DNA of 64,000 nucleotides from Maribacter dokdonensis DSW-8 (GTDB lineage Bacteria > Bacteroidota > Bacteroidia > Flavobacteriales > Flavobacteriaceae): the NCBI RefSeq assembly GCF_001447995.1, contig NZ_LDPE01000007.1:1-64000 (forward strand), in the 5' to 3' direction. Positions 7,342 to 15,799 of the stretch are shown here, one piece after another (positions within the stretch are counted from its first letter, which is position 1; every line of letters begins with the position of its first letter). A model generated the notes under the pieces. It did no database searches. It was not told where the DNA came from and saw only the letters and a list, made by a program, of their open reading frames with translations. Both the position numbers and the translations under genes were made by a program.

Positions 7342-8844
7342 ATGAAAACCATAAAACAATTAGCACTGACCGCATTTTTGTTCATAAGCTTTACGGGTAT
7401 TGCCCAGCAAAAGAATGAACTTTTAGATCGTACATTTTGGAAGAGTAGCCCAAGTATTGCCACTGTAAAGCAAAAAATAGCAGAGGGTAACGATCCAATA
7501 GCAAAGGACAGCAATTCTTTTGATGCCACTACACTGGCCATAACCAGCAAGGCAGATACTGAGGTGGTTAAATATTTATTGTCCCTAGAGGGTAATGAAG
7601 TGGATAAGAAAACCCATGATAGCCGTATTTATTTACACTGGGCAACGTATGCCGGTGATGCCGAATTGGTTCAATATCTATTGGATAACGGTGCTTCTGT
7701 AACTGCATTGGATAGTCACAGGTATACACCTCTTGCCTTTGGAGCCAATGCGGGACTAACAAATCCTAAAATATATGAGGCTTTTGAAGCAAAAGGGGTG
7801 AACCTTAAAGAGGAGAAAAATGAGCATGGTGCCAATGTGCTATTATTGGCGGCACCATCATTGAAATCTGAAGAGGAGCTGAATTTCTTTTTAAACAAGG
7901 GTTTGGCTCTTGATAGTAAGGATGATGACGGCAACGGCATTTTTAACTACGCTACTAAAAAGGGAAATATAGATTTCTTGAAATTATTGATAAGCAAAGG
8001 AGTAGATTACAAAACATTGAACAATAATGGTGGTAATGCCTTTATGTTCGCATCTCAAGGTGGTCGCGGATTCAGCAATGGTCTACCGGTCTATACATAT
8101 TTAAAAGGTCTAGGATTGGAACCTAATATTGTTGAAAAAAATGGTAGTACCCCAATGCACCGTTTAGCTTTTGGTAATAAAGATGCTGCTATTTTTGATC
8201 TGTTCTTAGAGGCTGGTGCAGATGTAAATCAAGCGGATGAAGAAGGAAACACTCCTTTCTTGAATGCCGCCGCTAGAAATGATTTGGCCGTTGTTCAATT
8301 ATTGGCCAAGGATGTTAAGGATATCAATACGGCCAATAACGATGGTGAAACAGCTTTAATGCTTGCCGCTCATGATAACAAAGCTGATGTTGTTGCATTT
8401 TTAATTGAAAAAGGTGCGGATATCCATGCTAAAGATGCTACCGGTAATACTGCAGCTTATTTTCTTACGGATTCTTACAGTAAAAGAAATGCGAAGGCTT
8501 TTGATGCTAAACTGGCTTTGTTGAAAGCAAAAGGTTTAAAATTCAATACCGTACAAGGTGAGGGTAATACCTTATATCACGTTGCGGCCAAAAAGAACGA
8601 TTTGCAACTCATGAAAAAGATTGCAGATTTCAATATCGATGTAAATGCCAAAAACGATGAGGGTATGACTGCTTTGCACGTTGCGGCCATGAAAGCGGAA
8701 AACGATAAACTACTAAAGTTCTTGATTGCCAAAGGTGCGGATGCCAATAGCAAAACAGATTTTGAAGAAACGGTTTATGACCTGGCTAGTGAAAATGAAA
8801 TGTTGCAAAAAGGCAATACATCGTTAAACTTTTTAAAGCAATAA
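7342..8844 (+). CDS. Secreted ankyrin-repeat protein
   Basis: The 500-residue protein has a signal peptide (MKTIKQLALTAFLFISFTGIAQ) and is otherwise built of ankyrin repeats, about ten to twelve, from residue ~40 to the C-terminus. Recognisable units include TYAGDAELVQYLLDNGASV, NTPFLNAAARNDLAVVQLLA, ETALMLAAHDNKADVVAFL and MTALHVAAMKAENDKLLKF. Ankyrin repeats bind other proteins, so it is likely a periplasmic scaffold. In iron contexts, exported ankyrin proteins have been found beside catalases and iron receptors in other bacteria. It sits between the DUF6607-like and DUF2271-like genes in one transcription unit, which suggests it assembles or protects components of heme uptake. Confidence 0.88.
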   Translation: MKTIKQLALTAFLFISFTGIAQQKNELLDRTFWKSSPSIATVKQKIAEGNDPIAKDSNSFDATTLAITSKADTEVVKYLLSLEGNEVDKKTHDSRIYLHWATYAGDAELVQYLLDNGASVTALDSHRYTPLAFGANAGLTNPKIYEAFEAKGVNLKEEKNEHGANVLLLAAPSLKSEEELNFFLNKGLALDSKDDDGNGIFNYATKKGNIDFLKLLISKGVDYKTLNNNGGNAFMFASQGGRGFSNGLPVYTYLKGLGLEPNIVEKNGSTPMHRLAFGNKDAAIFDLFLEAGADVNQADEEGNTPFLNAAARNDLAVVQLLAKDVKDINTANNDGETALMLAAHDNKADVVAFLIEKGADIHAKDATGNTAAYFLTDSYSKRNAKAFDAKLALLKAKGLKFNTVQGEGNTLYHVAAKKNDLQLMKKIADFNIDVNAKNDEGMTALHVAAMKAENDKLLKFLIAKGADANSKTDFEETVYDLASENEMLQKGNTSLNFLKQ

Positions 8845-8894
8845 GTTAGGTGTCGCTTAGCTTATCAATGAAATAAAGAACCAATAGTATTAAA

Positions 8895-9380
8895 ATGAAA
8901 AGATTTTTAAAATTTATACCGGCCGTAGTTTTGGTAGGATCATTATTATCCGCCTTTACCGTAGTGGACAAAACTGCCGTAAAGTGCCTTATTCAACTGA
9001 CCAATTATACAGGTGAGGGTGCGTACTTAATAGTGTCTATCGTGGATGCCGATAATGAGTATGTAGAAACATTATATGTGCAGGGCAAAGATAGTGAGTG
9101 GTATAGTGAAATTACCGAATGGTGGAAATTTTACGGAAAACACCGTCCAAATATAGATGCCATATCTGGAGAAACTATTAGCGGTGGAGAGCGCGCCTTG
9201 AACGTGTTGCAGATACCTAATGATAAAATTGACCAAGGTTACAACCTTCGTTTTGAAACTTCTGTAGAAGATCAAGGATATTATGCAGATGATATTCAAT
9301 TTCCTTTAACGACCGAAAATTTAAAGACAAAAGTTGAAGGCAAAGGTTTTATTAGGTATGTACGTATGCTGCCGCAATAA
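8895..9380 (+). CDS. Exported DUF2271-family protein
   Basis: The 161-residue product has an N-terminal signal sequence (FLKFIPAVVLVGSLLSAFT) and a DUF2271-like domain. Typical features are YLIVSIVDADNEYVETLYVQ (about 43-62), a WYSEITEWWKFYG block, and DAISGETISGGERAL, corresponding to the D-A-x-S-G-A-T-x-x-G signature. The family is periplasmic and commonly accompanies PepSY-domain membrane reductases, as here. Its biochemical role is not established. It starts 50 bases after the ankyrin gene and is followed by two hairpins before the reductase gene. Confidence 0.75.
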   Translation: MKRFLKFIPAVVLVGSLLSAFTVVDKTAVKCLIQLTNYTGEGAYLIVSIVDADNEYVETLYVQGKDSEWYSEITEWWKFYGKHRPNIDAISGETISGGERALNVLQIPNDKIDQGYNLRFETSVEDQGYYADDIQFPLTTENLKTKVEGKGFIRYVRMLPQ

Positions 9381-9412
9381 ATGACCTTATAAAAGATGAA
9401 TCATATTTTGGG

Positions 9413-9479
9413 CGCAGTCAAGTACAATAATGTTATTTGCTCATAAAAACATGTTGACTGCGTTCATTTATTTTTTTAT
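9413..9479 (+). terminator. Possible terminator after the DUF2271-like gene
   Basis: CGCAGTCAA (9413-9421) pairs perfectly with TTGACTGCG (9454-9462) and a T-rich tract follows (9465-9480). The loop is 32 bases, long for an intrinsic terminator, so efficiency is uncertain. Confidence 0.45.
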
Positions 9480-9506
9480 TTGTTTGCTTTTTTTACAATC
9501 ACATTT

Positions 9507-9542
9507 CCAGATTGGCGCTAAACCGCCATTCTGGAATTTTTT
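9507..9542 (+). terminator. Intrinsic terminator upstream of the PepSY-reductase gene
   Basis: CCAGATTGGCG (9507-9517) pairs with CGCCATTCTGG (9524-9534) with one mismatch and a CTAAAC loop, followed by AATTTTTT. It ends only 35 bases before the reductase start codon, leaving little room for a separate promoter, so it may act as an attenuator between the two parts of the locus. Confidence 0.65.
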
Positions 9543-9577
9543 AAATTATATACTGTTATAAAACTACATTCCTACTT

Positions 9578-11773
9578 ATGACCATTTCTATTTGGCGGTA
9601 TAGTCATCTTACGCTTGCCTTAATTTCATCTCTATTTTTGGTGGTAGCTTCTGTAACCGGTATTATACTTGCCGTAGAGCCTATTTCGCACCAAACCAAA
9701 GGTTATGCCGTGGCAGATTTAGATCAAGTTCCGCTGGCAACGACCATTACTGCTCTTAAAGATTCATATGATGAGGTGTTGGGTTTAGAAGTGGAATCAT
9801 CTGGCTTTGTAAAAGCTTCCGTATTGACCATGGAGATGGAAACTTTGGATGTGTATATAGATCCATTTACTGGAGAACAGCTTGGTGAAGTAGAAGAGCG
9901 GCCTTATGTGTATACATTTGCTACCAATGTACACCGTTCCCTTTTTTTAAAGAGTATAGGTAGGTTCTTTGTTGGTCTAATTTCATTACTATTATTGATT
10001 ATTGCTGTTACCGGATTGGTTTTATTAGCTAAGCGCCAAGGCGGATTTTTAAAATTATTTACAAAAGTCCAGAAAGATTACTTTGAATCAAGATACCATG
10101 TGGTGTTGAGCAGATGGTTTTTTATACCCATCATAATTCTTGCTTTTACCGGGGTGTATTTATCTGCGGAAAAATTTAATTTATTGCCGAAAACAACGGT
10201 TGATCAGGTTGAGGTACCGGTAAGCAATTCAGCTCAGAAATACGAAAACATTGCAGATATTCCCTTTTTTAAGGAAACTACCTTGGCAGAAATACGCCAG
10301 GTAGAATTTCCTTTTTCAGATGACCCGGAAGAATACTATCTCATTGCTTTACAGGATAAGGAAGTTGAGGTACATCAGCAAACAGGCGAGATTGTTAGTA
10401 AAGGAGATTATCCATTTGTGACCTTAGCATCAAGATTAAGTTTGGTATTGCATACCGGTGAGGGCAATGTAATATGGTCCGTTATCCTGTTATTGGCCAG
10501 TGCGTCTATTCTGTTTTTTATGTACTCAGGTTTCGTGATGACTTTAAAACGAAGAAAGAAAGCTAAAGGAGTTTCGCAAATGCCCGATAAAGATGAATGT
10601 GAATATATAATTTTAGTAGGTTCTGAAAGTGGTACGGCGTTCGATTTTGCACAGCGATTTTATAACGGATTAACACAAGTAGGGAAGAAGGTCTATTTAA
10701 CGGAGCTTAACAAGTATAGCGCCTATGCGAAAGCTAAAAATATCATTGTGTTTACATCTACCTATGGTGAAGGTGAGCCGCCTACCAATGCCCGCAAATT
10801 CCCTAGGATCTTTTCAACGGTAGTGCAGCCAAATGCTATAGCATATTCTGTAGTGGGATTTGGGTCTTTGGATTATCCTGATTACTGTAAATATGCCATA
10901 GATGTAGATGAGCAGATCAATGCAGATAATAAATTTGAAAGACAATTGCCGCTGTTTAAAATTAATCAGGCAGATTTTGAATCTTTTGAACTTTGGTTGA
11001 TTCAATTCTCCAATAAAGTTGGTTTTACTATTCCGGTAGAGAGACCGTTGATACATAAGAAGAAATATAAAAAAGTGGACTTTGAGGTGGTGGAGCGAAC
11101 GGATTTAAATGTAGACGATACTTTTTTATTGCGATTACGACCAGTATCTAAAATTGATTTTACATCTGGGGATTTATTGGCAATTTTCCCTAATAATGAT
11201 GAGATGGTTCGTCAGTATTCCATTGCTAGGGTGGATAATCATATTTTATTAAGTATTAAAAAACATGAGTTGGGCAGAGGCTCTAATTTTCTATATGGGT
11301 TAGAAACGGGTCAATTTTTTAAAGCTGCTATAGACGTGAATCCCCATTTTCATTTACCTAAAAATGCTAAAAATTCAATTTTCATCTCAAATGGTACCGG
11401 AATAGCTCCGTTCTTAGGGATGATCTCTGAAAATACAGCTCAGAATACCACACTGTTCTGGGGAGGGCGTACAAGGGCTTCGCAATCGCTTTATGATGAT
11501 ATTTTGCAAAAAAGTAAGTCGGGCTTAAAGAATTTAAACCTGTTCGCTACATATTCTAGAGAAGGACAAAGACAGTATATTCAAGATGCCGTTCTAGAGC
11601 AAAAGGAATTGGTCTTGCAGACCATAAATGAAAAAGGCACCATAATGCTCTGCGGATCTTTGGCAATGCAGCATGATGTACTTGATGTAATTGAAAAAAT
11701 TCTTGAGGGAAACCAACAAATTACATTCGAAGCCTTTGAGCAAAGCGATCAGTTGAAAACGGATTGTTACTGA
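9578..11773 (+). CDS. PepSY membrane domain fused to flavodoxin and ferredoxin-NADP reductase domains
   Basis: The 731-residue membrane flavoprotein combines three parts. Residues 1-330 are a PepSY-associated transmembrane module with four main helices (about 10-34, 130-152, 175-195, 295-320) and conserved His residues in NVHRSLFLKS, SRYHVVLSRWFF and LVLHTGEG that may bind heme b. Residues about 341-480 are a flavodoxin (LVGSESGTAFDFAQRF; FTSTYGEGEPPTNARKF). Residues about 500-731 are an FAD/NADPH reductase (RQYSIARV, FISNGTGIAPFLGM, LFWGGRT, YSREG, IMLCGS) ending in an aromatic Tyr as in P450-reductase relatives. It should move electrons from NADPH across the inner membrane. In this locus the likely acceptor is ferric iron or heme in the periplasm; that acceptor is inferred. 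Confidence 0.88.
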   Translation: MTISIWRYSHLTLALISSLFLVVASVTGIILAVEPISHQTKGYAVADLDQVPLATTITALKDSYDEVLGLEVESSGFVKASVLTMEMETLDVYIDPFTGEQLGEVEERPYVYTFATNVHRSLFLKSIGRFFVGLISLLLLIIAVTGLVLLAKRQGGFLKLFTKVQKDYFESRYHVVLSRWFFIPIIILAFTGVYLSAEKFNLLPKTTVDQVEVPVSNSAQKYENIADIPFFKETTLAEIRQVEFPFSDDPEEYYLIALQDKEVEVHQQTGEIVSKGDYPFVTLASRLSLVLHTGEGNVIWSVILLLASASILFFMYSGFVMTLKRRKKAKGVSQMPDKDECEYIILVGSESGTAFDFAQRFYNGLTQVGKKVYLTELNKYSAYAKAKNIIVFTSTYGEGEPPTNARKFPRIFSTVVQPNAIAYSVVGFGSLDYPDYCKYAIDVDEQINADNKFERQLPLFKINQADFESFELWLIQFSNKVGFTIPVERPLIHKKKYKKVDFEVVERTDLNVDDTFLLRLRPVSKIDFTSGDLLAIFPNNDEMVRQYSIARVDNHILLSIKKHELGRGSNFLYGLETGQFFKAAIDVNPHFHLPKNAKNSIFISNGTGIAPFLGMISENTAQNTTLFWGGRTRASQSLYDDILQKSKSGLKNLNLFATYSREGQRQYIQDAVLEQKELVLQTINEKGTIMLCGSLAMQHDVLDVIEKILEGNQQITFEAFEQSDQLKTDCY

Positions 11774-11837
11774 TGTTAAATATACTGGCCACTGTTCTCA
11801 GGATTGCTCAATATTTTCATTAAGTTAGAACTAGCCA

Positions 11838-13805
11838 TTAATTCCATTGCATCTTTTGCAAACGCACTGCGTTTAAAATAGCTAGTAGGGCAGCACCAAC
11901 ATCGGCAAAAACGGCTTCCCACATGGTAGCCATGCCACCTGCACCCATAGCAAGAACAATAATTTTTATCCCAAAGGCCAAGGCAATATTCTGCCATACG
12001 ATTTTGCGGGTAGATTTCCCTATTTTAATTGCTGTGGCAATTTTTGTAGGCTGATCGTTCTGTATAATAACATCAGCAGTTTCAATGGCAACATCACTTC
12101 CTAATCCGCCCATGGCAATACCTACGTCACTAATGGCCAGTACAGGAGCATCATTGATTCCGTCACCCACAAATGCTACCTTGGTCCCTGCTTCATTTTT
12201 TAATTTCTCCATTTCCGCCAATTTATCTTCGGGTAGCAGTCCGCCCTTTGCCCAATCCAACCCTAGTTCTTGTGCTACTTTTTGGGTTATGGAATCTTTA
12301 TCACCGGATAACATGATAATTTTTTGAATACCCACCTTACGCATATTCGCAATAGCCAGTAAGGCATCCTCTTTTATTTCATCGGCTATAGTTACGTAAC
12401 CGGCAAATTTTCCGTCTATAGCCATCATCACTATAGATTCAACAACAGTTTCCGTTTCTTTTGGTATGCTAATGTGGTGGTCGTTCATAAGGGCCTTGTT
12501 GCCCACAAGCACAGTTTTGGTATTGACCATGCCTTTTAAACCCTTGCCTGCAATTTCGGTTACTTCTGTTGCTTTATAGGGTTGTGCATTTAATTCATAT
12601 TCTAAAATAGCCTTCGCAATAGGATGTGTAGATTGAGATTCTATGGCGATTAAGTAGTTCATGAATTCGCTTTCGGTAAAGATCTGATCTTTAACAAGAT
12701 CCTTTATTTTGAAAACACCTTTGGTCAATGTGCCTGTTTTGTCCAAAGCTACCGTGTTCACTTTGGTCATGGTGTCTAGAAATGAAGCTCCCTTAAGTAA
12801 AATTCCGTTTCTGGAAGCTGCGCCCAATCCGCCAAAATAGCCTAGAGGAATAGAAATTACCAAAGCACATGGGCAAGAGATTACAAGGAATATCAAAGCT
12901 CTGTACAGCCAATCTTGAAACACATAGTTTTCTACAAAAAAGTAGGGTAGAAAGGTCAGTGCAATGGCAAGGTATGTGACTATGGGCGTGTAAACTTTTG
13001 CAAATTTTCTAATGAACAGTTCTGTCTTTGATTTTCTTTCCGTTGCATTTTGTACCATGTCTAAAATGCGGGCAATAGAGCTGTCTTTGTATGTTTTGGT
13101 AGTGGTAATTTCTATAACGCCAGATGTGCTGATGCTTCCTGCATAGATAGGAGCTCCCTTTTTTAGGGACCTTGGTTTGCTTTCACCGGTAAGTGCCGCA
13201 GTATTGAATGTTCCTTTTTCAGAAATTAACTGTCCGTCCAATGGTACTTTTTCTCCGGCTCTAACTTGTATTTTTTCTCCAATTTCCACTAGCTCCGGTG
13301 CTACTGAAATATAGCTATGATCACGGAAAACCAAGGCGTGATCCGGTCGTAGATCAAGTAAAGCTTTAATATTGCCTTTTGCACGTATTACAGCGGCACC
13401 TTGAAAGAGTTCACCAACGGCGTAAAAGACCATTACCGCAACACCTTCAGGATATTCGCCTATGGCAAACGCACCAATAGTTGCAATTCCCATTAAAAAG
13501 AATTCGGTAAAAAAGTTTCCGTTTTTAATGTTTTTCCAGCCTTCTTTAATGACGGGGAAACCAACGGGTATGTATGCTATAATGTACCACCCTAGGCGTA
13601 TATAGTTGTTGAAAAATGGCAATATGTTGAAATAGTCAATGGCAATACCAATAAGCAACATCAAAAAACTGATGATGGCAGGTAGGTATAGGTTGAAATT
13701 TGAAACTTTGCCAGTGCTTTCTGTTGTATGTTCGTTACCGCAACAATGTCCGCATGAACTTTGAGGGGCTTTAGTTGCAGTCTCTTTTAGTGGGTTCTTT
13801 TTCAT
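11838..13805 (-). CDS. P1B-type heavy-metal ATPase, Zn/Cd/Pb subgroup
   Basis: The 655-residue pump exports divalent metal across the inner membrane at the cost of ATP. Seen are the membrane CPC motif (ISCPCALVISIP, about 307), the phosphorylation site DKTGTLTKG (about 355), HP in TSTHPIAKAI, MLSGDK, and VGDGINDAPVLAISDVGIAMG. The last helices contain K (FGIKIIVLA) and D (AVFADVGAALL), the pair that marks the Zn/Cd/Pb (ZntA/CadA) group. There is no GMTCxxC metal-binding domain at the N-terminus; instead a short Cys/His stretch (SSCGHCCGNEH) is present. It lies 44 bases downstream of a Fur-family regulator gene in the same direction, suggesting metal-controlled co-transcription. Confidence 0.92.
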   Translation of the reverse strand: MKKNPLKETATKAPQSSCGHCCGNEHTTESTGKVSNFNLYLPAIISFLMLLIGIAIDYFNILPFFNNYIRLGWYIIAYIPVGFPVIKEGWKNIKNGNFFTEFFLMGIATIGAFAIGEYPEGVAVMVFYAVGELFQGAAVIRAKGNIKALLDLRPDHALVFRDHSYISVAPELVEIGEKIQVRAGEKVPLDGQLISEKGTFNTAALTGESKPRSLKKGAPIYAGSISTSGVIEITTTKTYKDSSIARILDMVQNATERKSKTELFIRKFAKVYTPIVTYLAIALTFLPYFFVENYVFQDWLYRALIFLVISCPCALVISIPLGYFGGLGAASRNGILLKGASFLDTMTKVNTVALDKTGTLTKGVFKIKDLVKDQIFTESEFMNYLIAIESQSTHPIAKAILEYELNAQPYKATEVTEIAGKGLKGMVNTKTVLVGNKALMNDHHISIPKETETVVESIVMMAIDGKFAGYVTIADEIKEDALLAIANMRKVGIQKIIMLSGDKDSITQKVAQELGLDWAKGGLLPEDKLAEMEKLKNEAGTKVAFVGDGINDAPVLAISDVGIAMGGLGSDVAIETADVIIQNDQPTKIATAIKIGKSTRKIVWQNIALAFGIKIIVLAMGAGGMATMWEAVFADVGAALLAILNAVRLQKMQWN

Positions 13806-13849
13806 AACACCACAAAGGTGGGCAAAACATCAGTGCAACAGAAGTGCAT

Positions 13850-14266
13850 TTAGTGCTGGCTGCAAGAATCGCATACGCCCTTAATGACCAAATTGGCATC
13901 TTCGGCTACGTAACCTTGGGGCAGATTTATATGAGGAATTTTATGTTCGGTCAAACAAACGGTTTTGTCACAATTGCCGCAGTGAAAATGTAGGTGAAGA
14001 TCTTGATCAATTTCACAATTGCAGCCAGGTTCGCATAGCGCAAATTTTGAGATATTAGTGCCATCATCAATTTGATGTACCAGTCCTTTTTCTTCAAAAG
14101 TTTTTAAGGTGCGGTAGAGTGTAGTGCGCTCCGCTTTGTCAAAAGCATTCTCAATATCTGTCAAAGCAACAGCGGTATTTTTGCTGGCCATATACTTATA
14201 GATAAGTATGCGCATGGCGGTAGGTCTGACACTTTTATTGTTTAACGTTTTTTCTATCTCGGTCAT
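13850..14266 (-). CDS. Fur-family metal-responsive repressor
   Basis: The 138-residue protein has the Fur winged-helix N-terminus (RPTAMRILIYKYM; RTTLYRTLKTFEEKGLVHQI, about 49-68) and a metal-binding C-terminal half with a His cluster (DLHLHFHCGNCDKTVCL) and CxxC pairs (CGNC; CDSC near the end) forming the structural zinc site. An extra CEPGCNC before the His cluster is a further Cys-rich patch. Because it precedes a Zn/Cd-type efflux ATPase, it may sense zinc (Zur-like) or another divalent metal rather than iron. A 9-bp inverted repeat lies directly upstream of its start and could be the autoregulatory operator. Confidence 0.9.
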   Translation of the reverse strand: MTEIEKTLNNKSVRPTAMRILIYKYMASKNTAVALTDIENAFDKAERTTLYRTLKTFEEKGLVHQIDDGTNISKFALCEPGCNCEIDQDLHLHFHCGNCDKTVCLTEHKIPHINLPQGYVAEDANLVIKGVCDSCSQH

Positions 14267-14650
14267 GCAAATTGTAATTTTGAAATACCCGTAACACTAA
14301 TGTAATCAATGTATTGGTGTATTTCAACTTCATGAGATCTTTAACTTTAAATTATGTTATTTACTTCCAAATATTAGGGGCATTTTTTGGCGTAAAGTGT
14401 TGAGGATGGGAGAAGTAATGGCTAAATGAGCAGTTATTACATTTTTTGGAGCTTTGTCATCTTGCGAAATGCGCTTTAGCAATATATTGAACAAAAGAAA
14501 AGTTGTGTTGAATTAAGTTTTAGATGCGCCTAAAAATTAATTAATACACTTTTTTGCTAGTTGCATAAAGATCCTAGTATCAGTTTAATAACTGTTTTTA
14601 GTTGCAGGTGATCTTTAACTTTTTGGGTGATGTGGTAAGGGTTTCTTAAT
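14267..14650. other. 384-base gene-free region
   Basis: It holds the palindromic operator candidate near its left edge and two copies of GATCTTTAACTTT (14336-14348 and 14610-14622). I see no convincing gene or RNA. A 23-codon frame starting at 14333 has nothing to support it. Confidence 0.5.
14280..14327. promoter_or_regulatory. Inverted repeat upstream of the Fur-family gene
   Basis: TTGAAATAC (14280-14288) and GTATTTCAA (14319-14327) are perfect reverse complements 30 bases apart, and inside them CACTAAT and ATTGGTG form a second pair with one mismatch. They lie 14-61 bases upstream of the regulator's start codon, where an autoregulatory operator would be expected. Whether the regulator binds here is inferred. 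Confidence 0.4.
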
Positions 14651-15622
14651 TTATTCTACATCATGCGCAATGTGAAAAATGGCATCACCTTGGTTCACTA
14701 TTGGAGACTCGTTTATACAAATAATATAGCCTGTTTCTTTCGCTTTTATTTTTTTCTCAAAGTAGCCGAACGGTCCGGATATGCTTCCTATCTCATCTCC
14801 TTTTTGCACGGATTCCCCCACTTTTATACTTGGGTGAAACATGCCAGAATGTTTTGCCCTGATCCATTTAGAGGCATGCACTAATTTTGGAATAGATTCT
14901 TTAAGAGCATATGCTGCCAATTCTTTTTCAAAATTTCGAAGTCCCAAGTGATGCATCATCCGTAAGGCACCTACAACGCCCGTATCCGTTATTTCCCTGT
15001 CTATTTGAAGCGATTTACCACCTTCATACAACAACACTTTTTTGTCTAATTGATGCAGCGTCTCACGAAAGGATTTTTCCCTTCCAGCGGACTTCACTAT
15101 AAATTCAGCTCCAAATACTTTTGCCAATGCAAGGCCATCTACATCATCTCTATCTATTCTAATCTGGGGTGCATTAAAACGGCTATCTCCACCCGTATGG
15201 TAATCTATACAATAGTCTACAACAGGTGCTATATCTTTTACCAAATGGTAAGCAAACCTACTGGCTAAAGACCCTCTTAGACTACCGGGGAATACCCTGT
15301 TCAGATCCCTGCCATCTGGAAATTGCCTTGTTTGGTTTAAAAACCCGAAGATGTTGACTACCGGTATACATATGACCATACCACAATCTGGTCGGTTAAA
15401 TTTTTTGGAAACTATTTGCCTTACTATTTCAACGCCATTGATCTCATTGCCGTGAATACCACCTGTGATCAATAGGGTAGGACCATCTTTTTTTCCGCGC
15501 TGTACTATTACAGGAACCTCGATCTTTGTTCTTGTGTGTAGTTTGGCGATATCTAGATTTAACTGGGCACCTTTACCTTTTGCTATTGTCTCACCTAAAA
15601 CCGTGTACTTTTTATTGAACAT
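14651..15622 (-). CDS. AstE/AspA (succinylglutamate desuccinylase/aspartoacylase) family hydrolase
   Basis: The 323-residue cytoplasmic enzyme belongs to the zinc carboxypeptidase-like AstE/AspA family, which removes acyl groups from amino acids. Zinc ligands are seen as H57/E60 in GGIHGNE and H142 in DYHTGG; DLNR (106-109) binds the substrate carboxylate and E200 (LLYEGG) is the likely catalytic glutamate. The last ~80 residues (from IRAKHSGMFHP, with KVGESVQKGDEIG) resemble a biotinyl/lipoyl-like barrel, as in longer members of the family. It stands alone, with more than 170 bases on either side. The actual substrate cannot be told; it is unlikely to be true AstE because no arginine succinyltransferase genes are near. 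Confidence 0.85.
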   Translation of the reverse strand: MFNKKYTVLGETIAKGKGAQLNLDIAKLHTRTKIEVPVIVQRGKKDGPTLLITGGIHGNEINGVEIVRQIVSKKFNRPDCGMVICIPVVNIFGFLNQTRQFPDGRDLNRVFPGSLRGSLASRFAYHLVKDIAPVVDYCIDYHTGGDSRFNAPQIRIDRDDVDGLALAKVFGAEFIVKSAGREKSFRETLHQLDKKVLLYEGGKSLQIDREITDTGVVGALRMMHHLGLRNFEKELAAYALKESIPKLVHASKWIRAKHSGMFHPSIKVGESVQKGDEIGSISGPFGYFEKKIKAKETGYIICINESPIVNQGDAIFHIAHDVE

Positions 15623-15728
15623 GTTATATATGTATGTTTAACACTTTGCTGTATAACTTAATTTGTACGTTTTTGTTATAACAAAGTGTAAAATTAGATG
15701 ATAAATAGCTGTCAATGCCAATTATAAC

Positions 15729-15774
15729 AAAAAAGAAGTACCCATTGCTGAAATGTAAACTTTCAACAATGGGT
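15729..15774 (-). terminator. Terminator of the xylan operon
   Basis: ACCCATTG (15740-15747) pairs with CAATGGGT (15767-15774), and TGAAA (15749-15753) with TTTCA (15761-15765), with one internal mismatch. Read on the minus strand, the hairpin follows the GH43 stop and is followed by a T-rich tract (complement of 15729-15736). Confidence 0.75.
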
Positions 15775-15799
15775 GCTTAATGATCACGTATAGTTCCGG

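Noticed and set aside
14333..14404. 23-codon hydrophobic frame in the empty gap upstream of the Fur-family gene
   Set aside because: No promoter, no conservation evidence and no context; short frames of this size occur by chance in AT-rich DNA.
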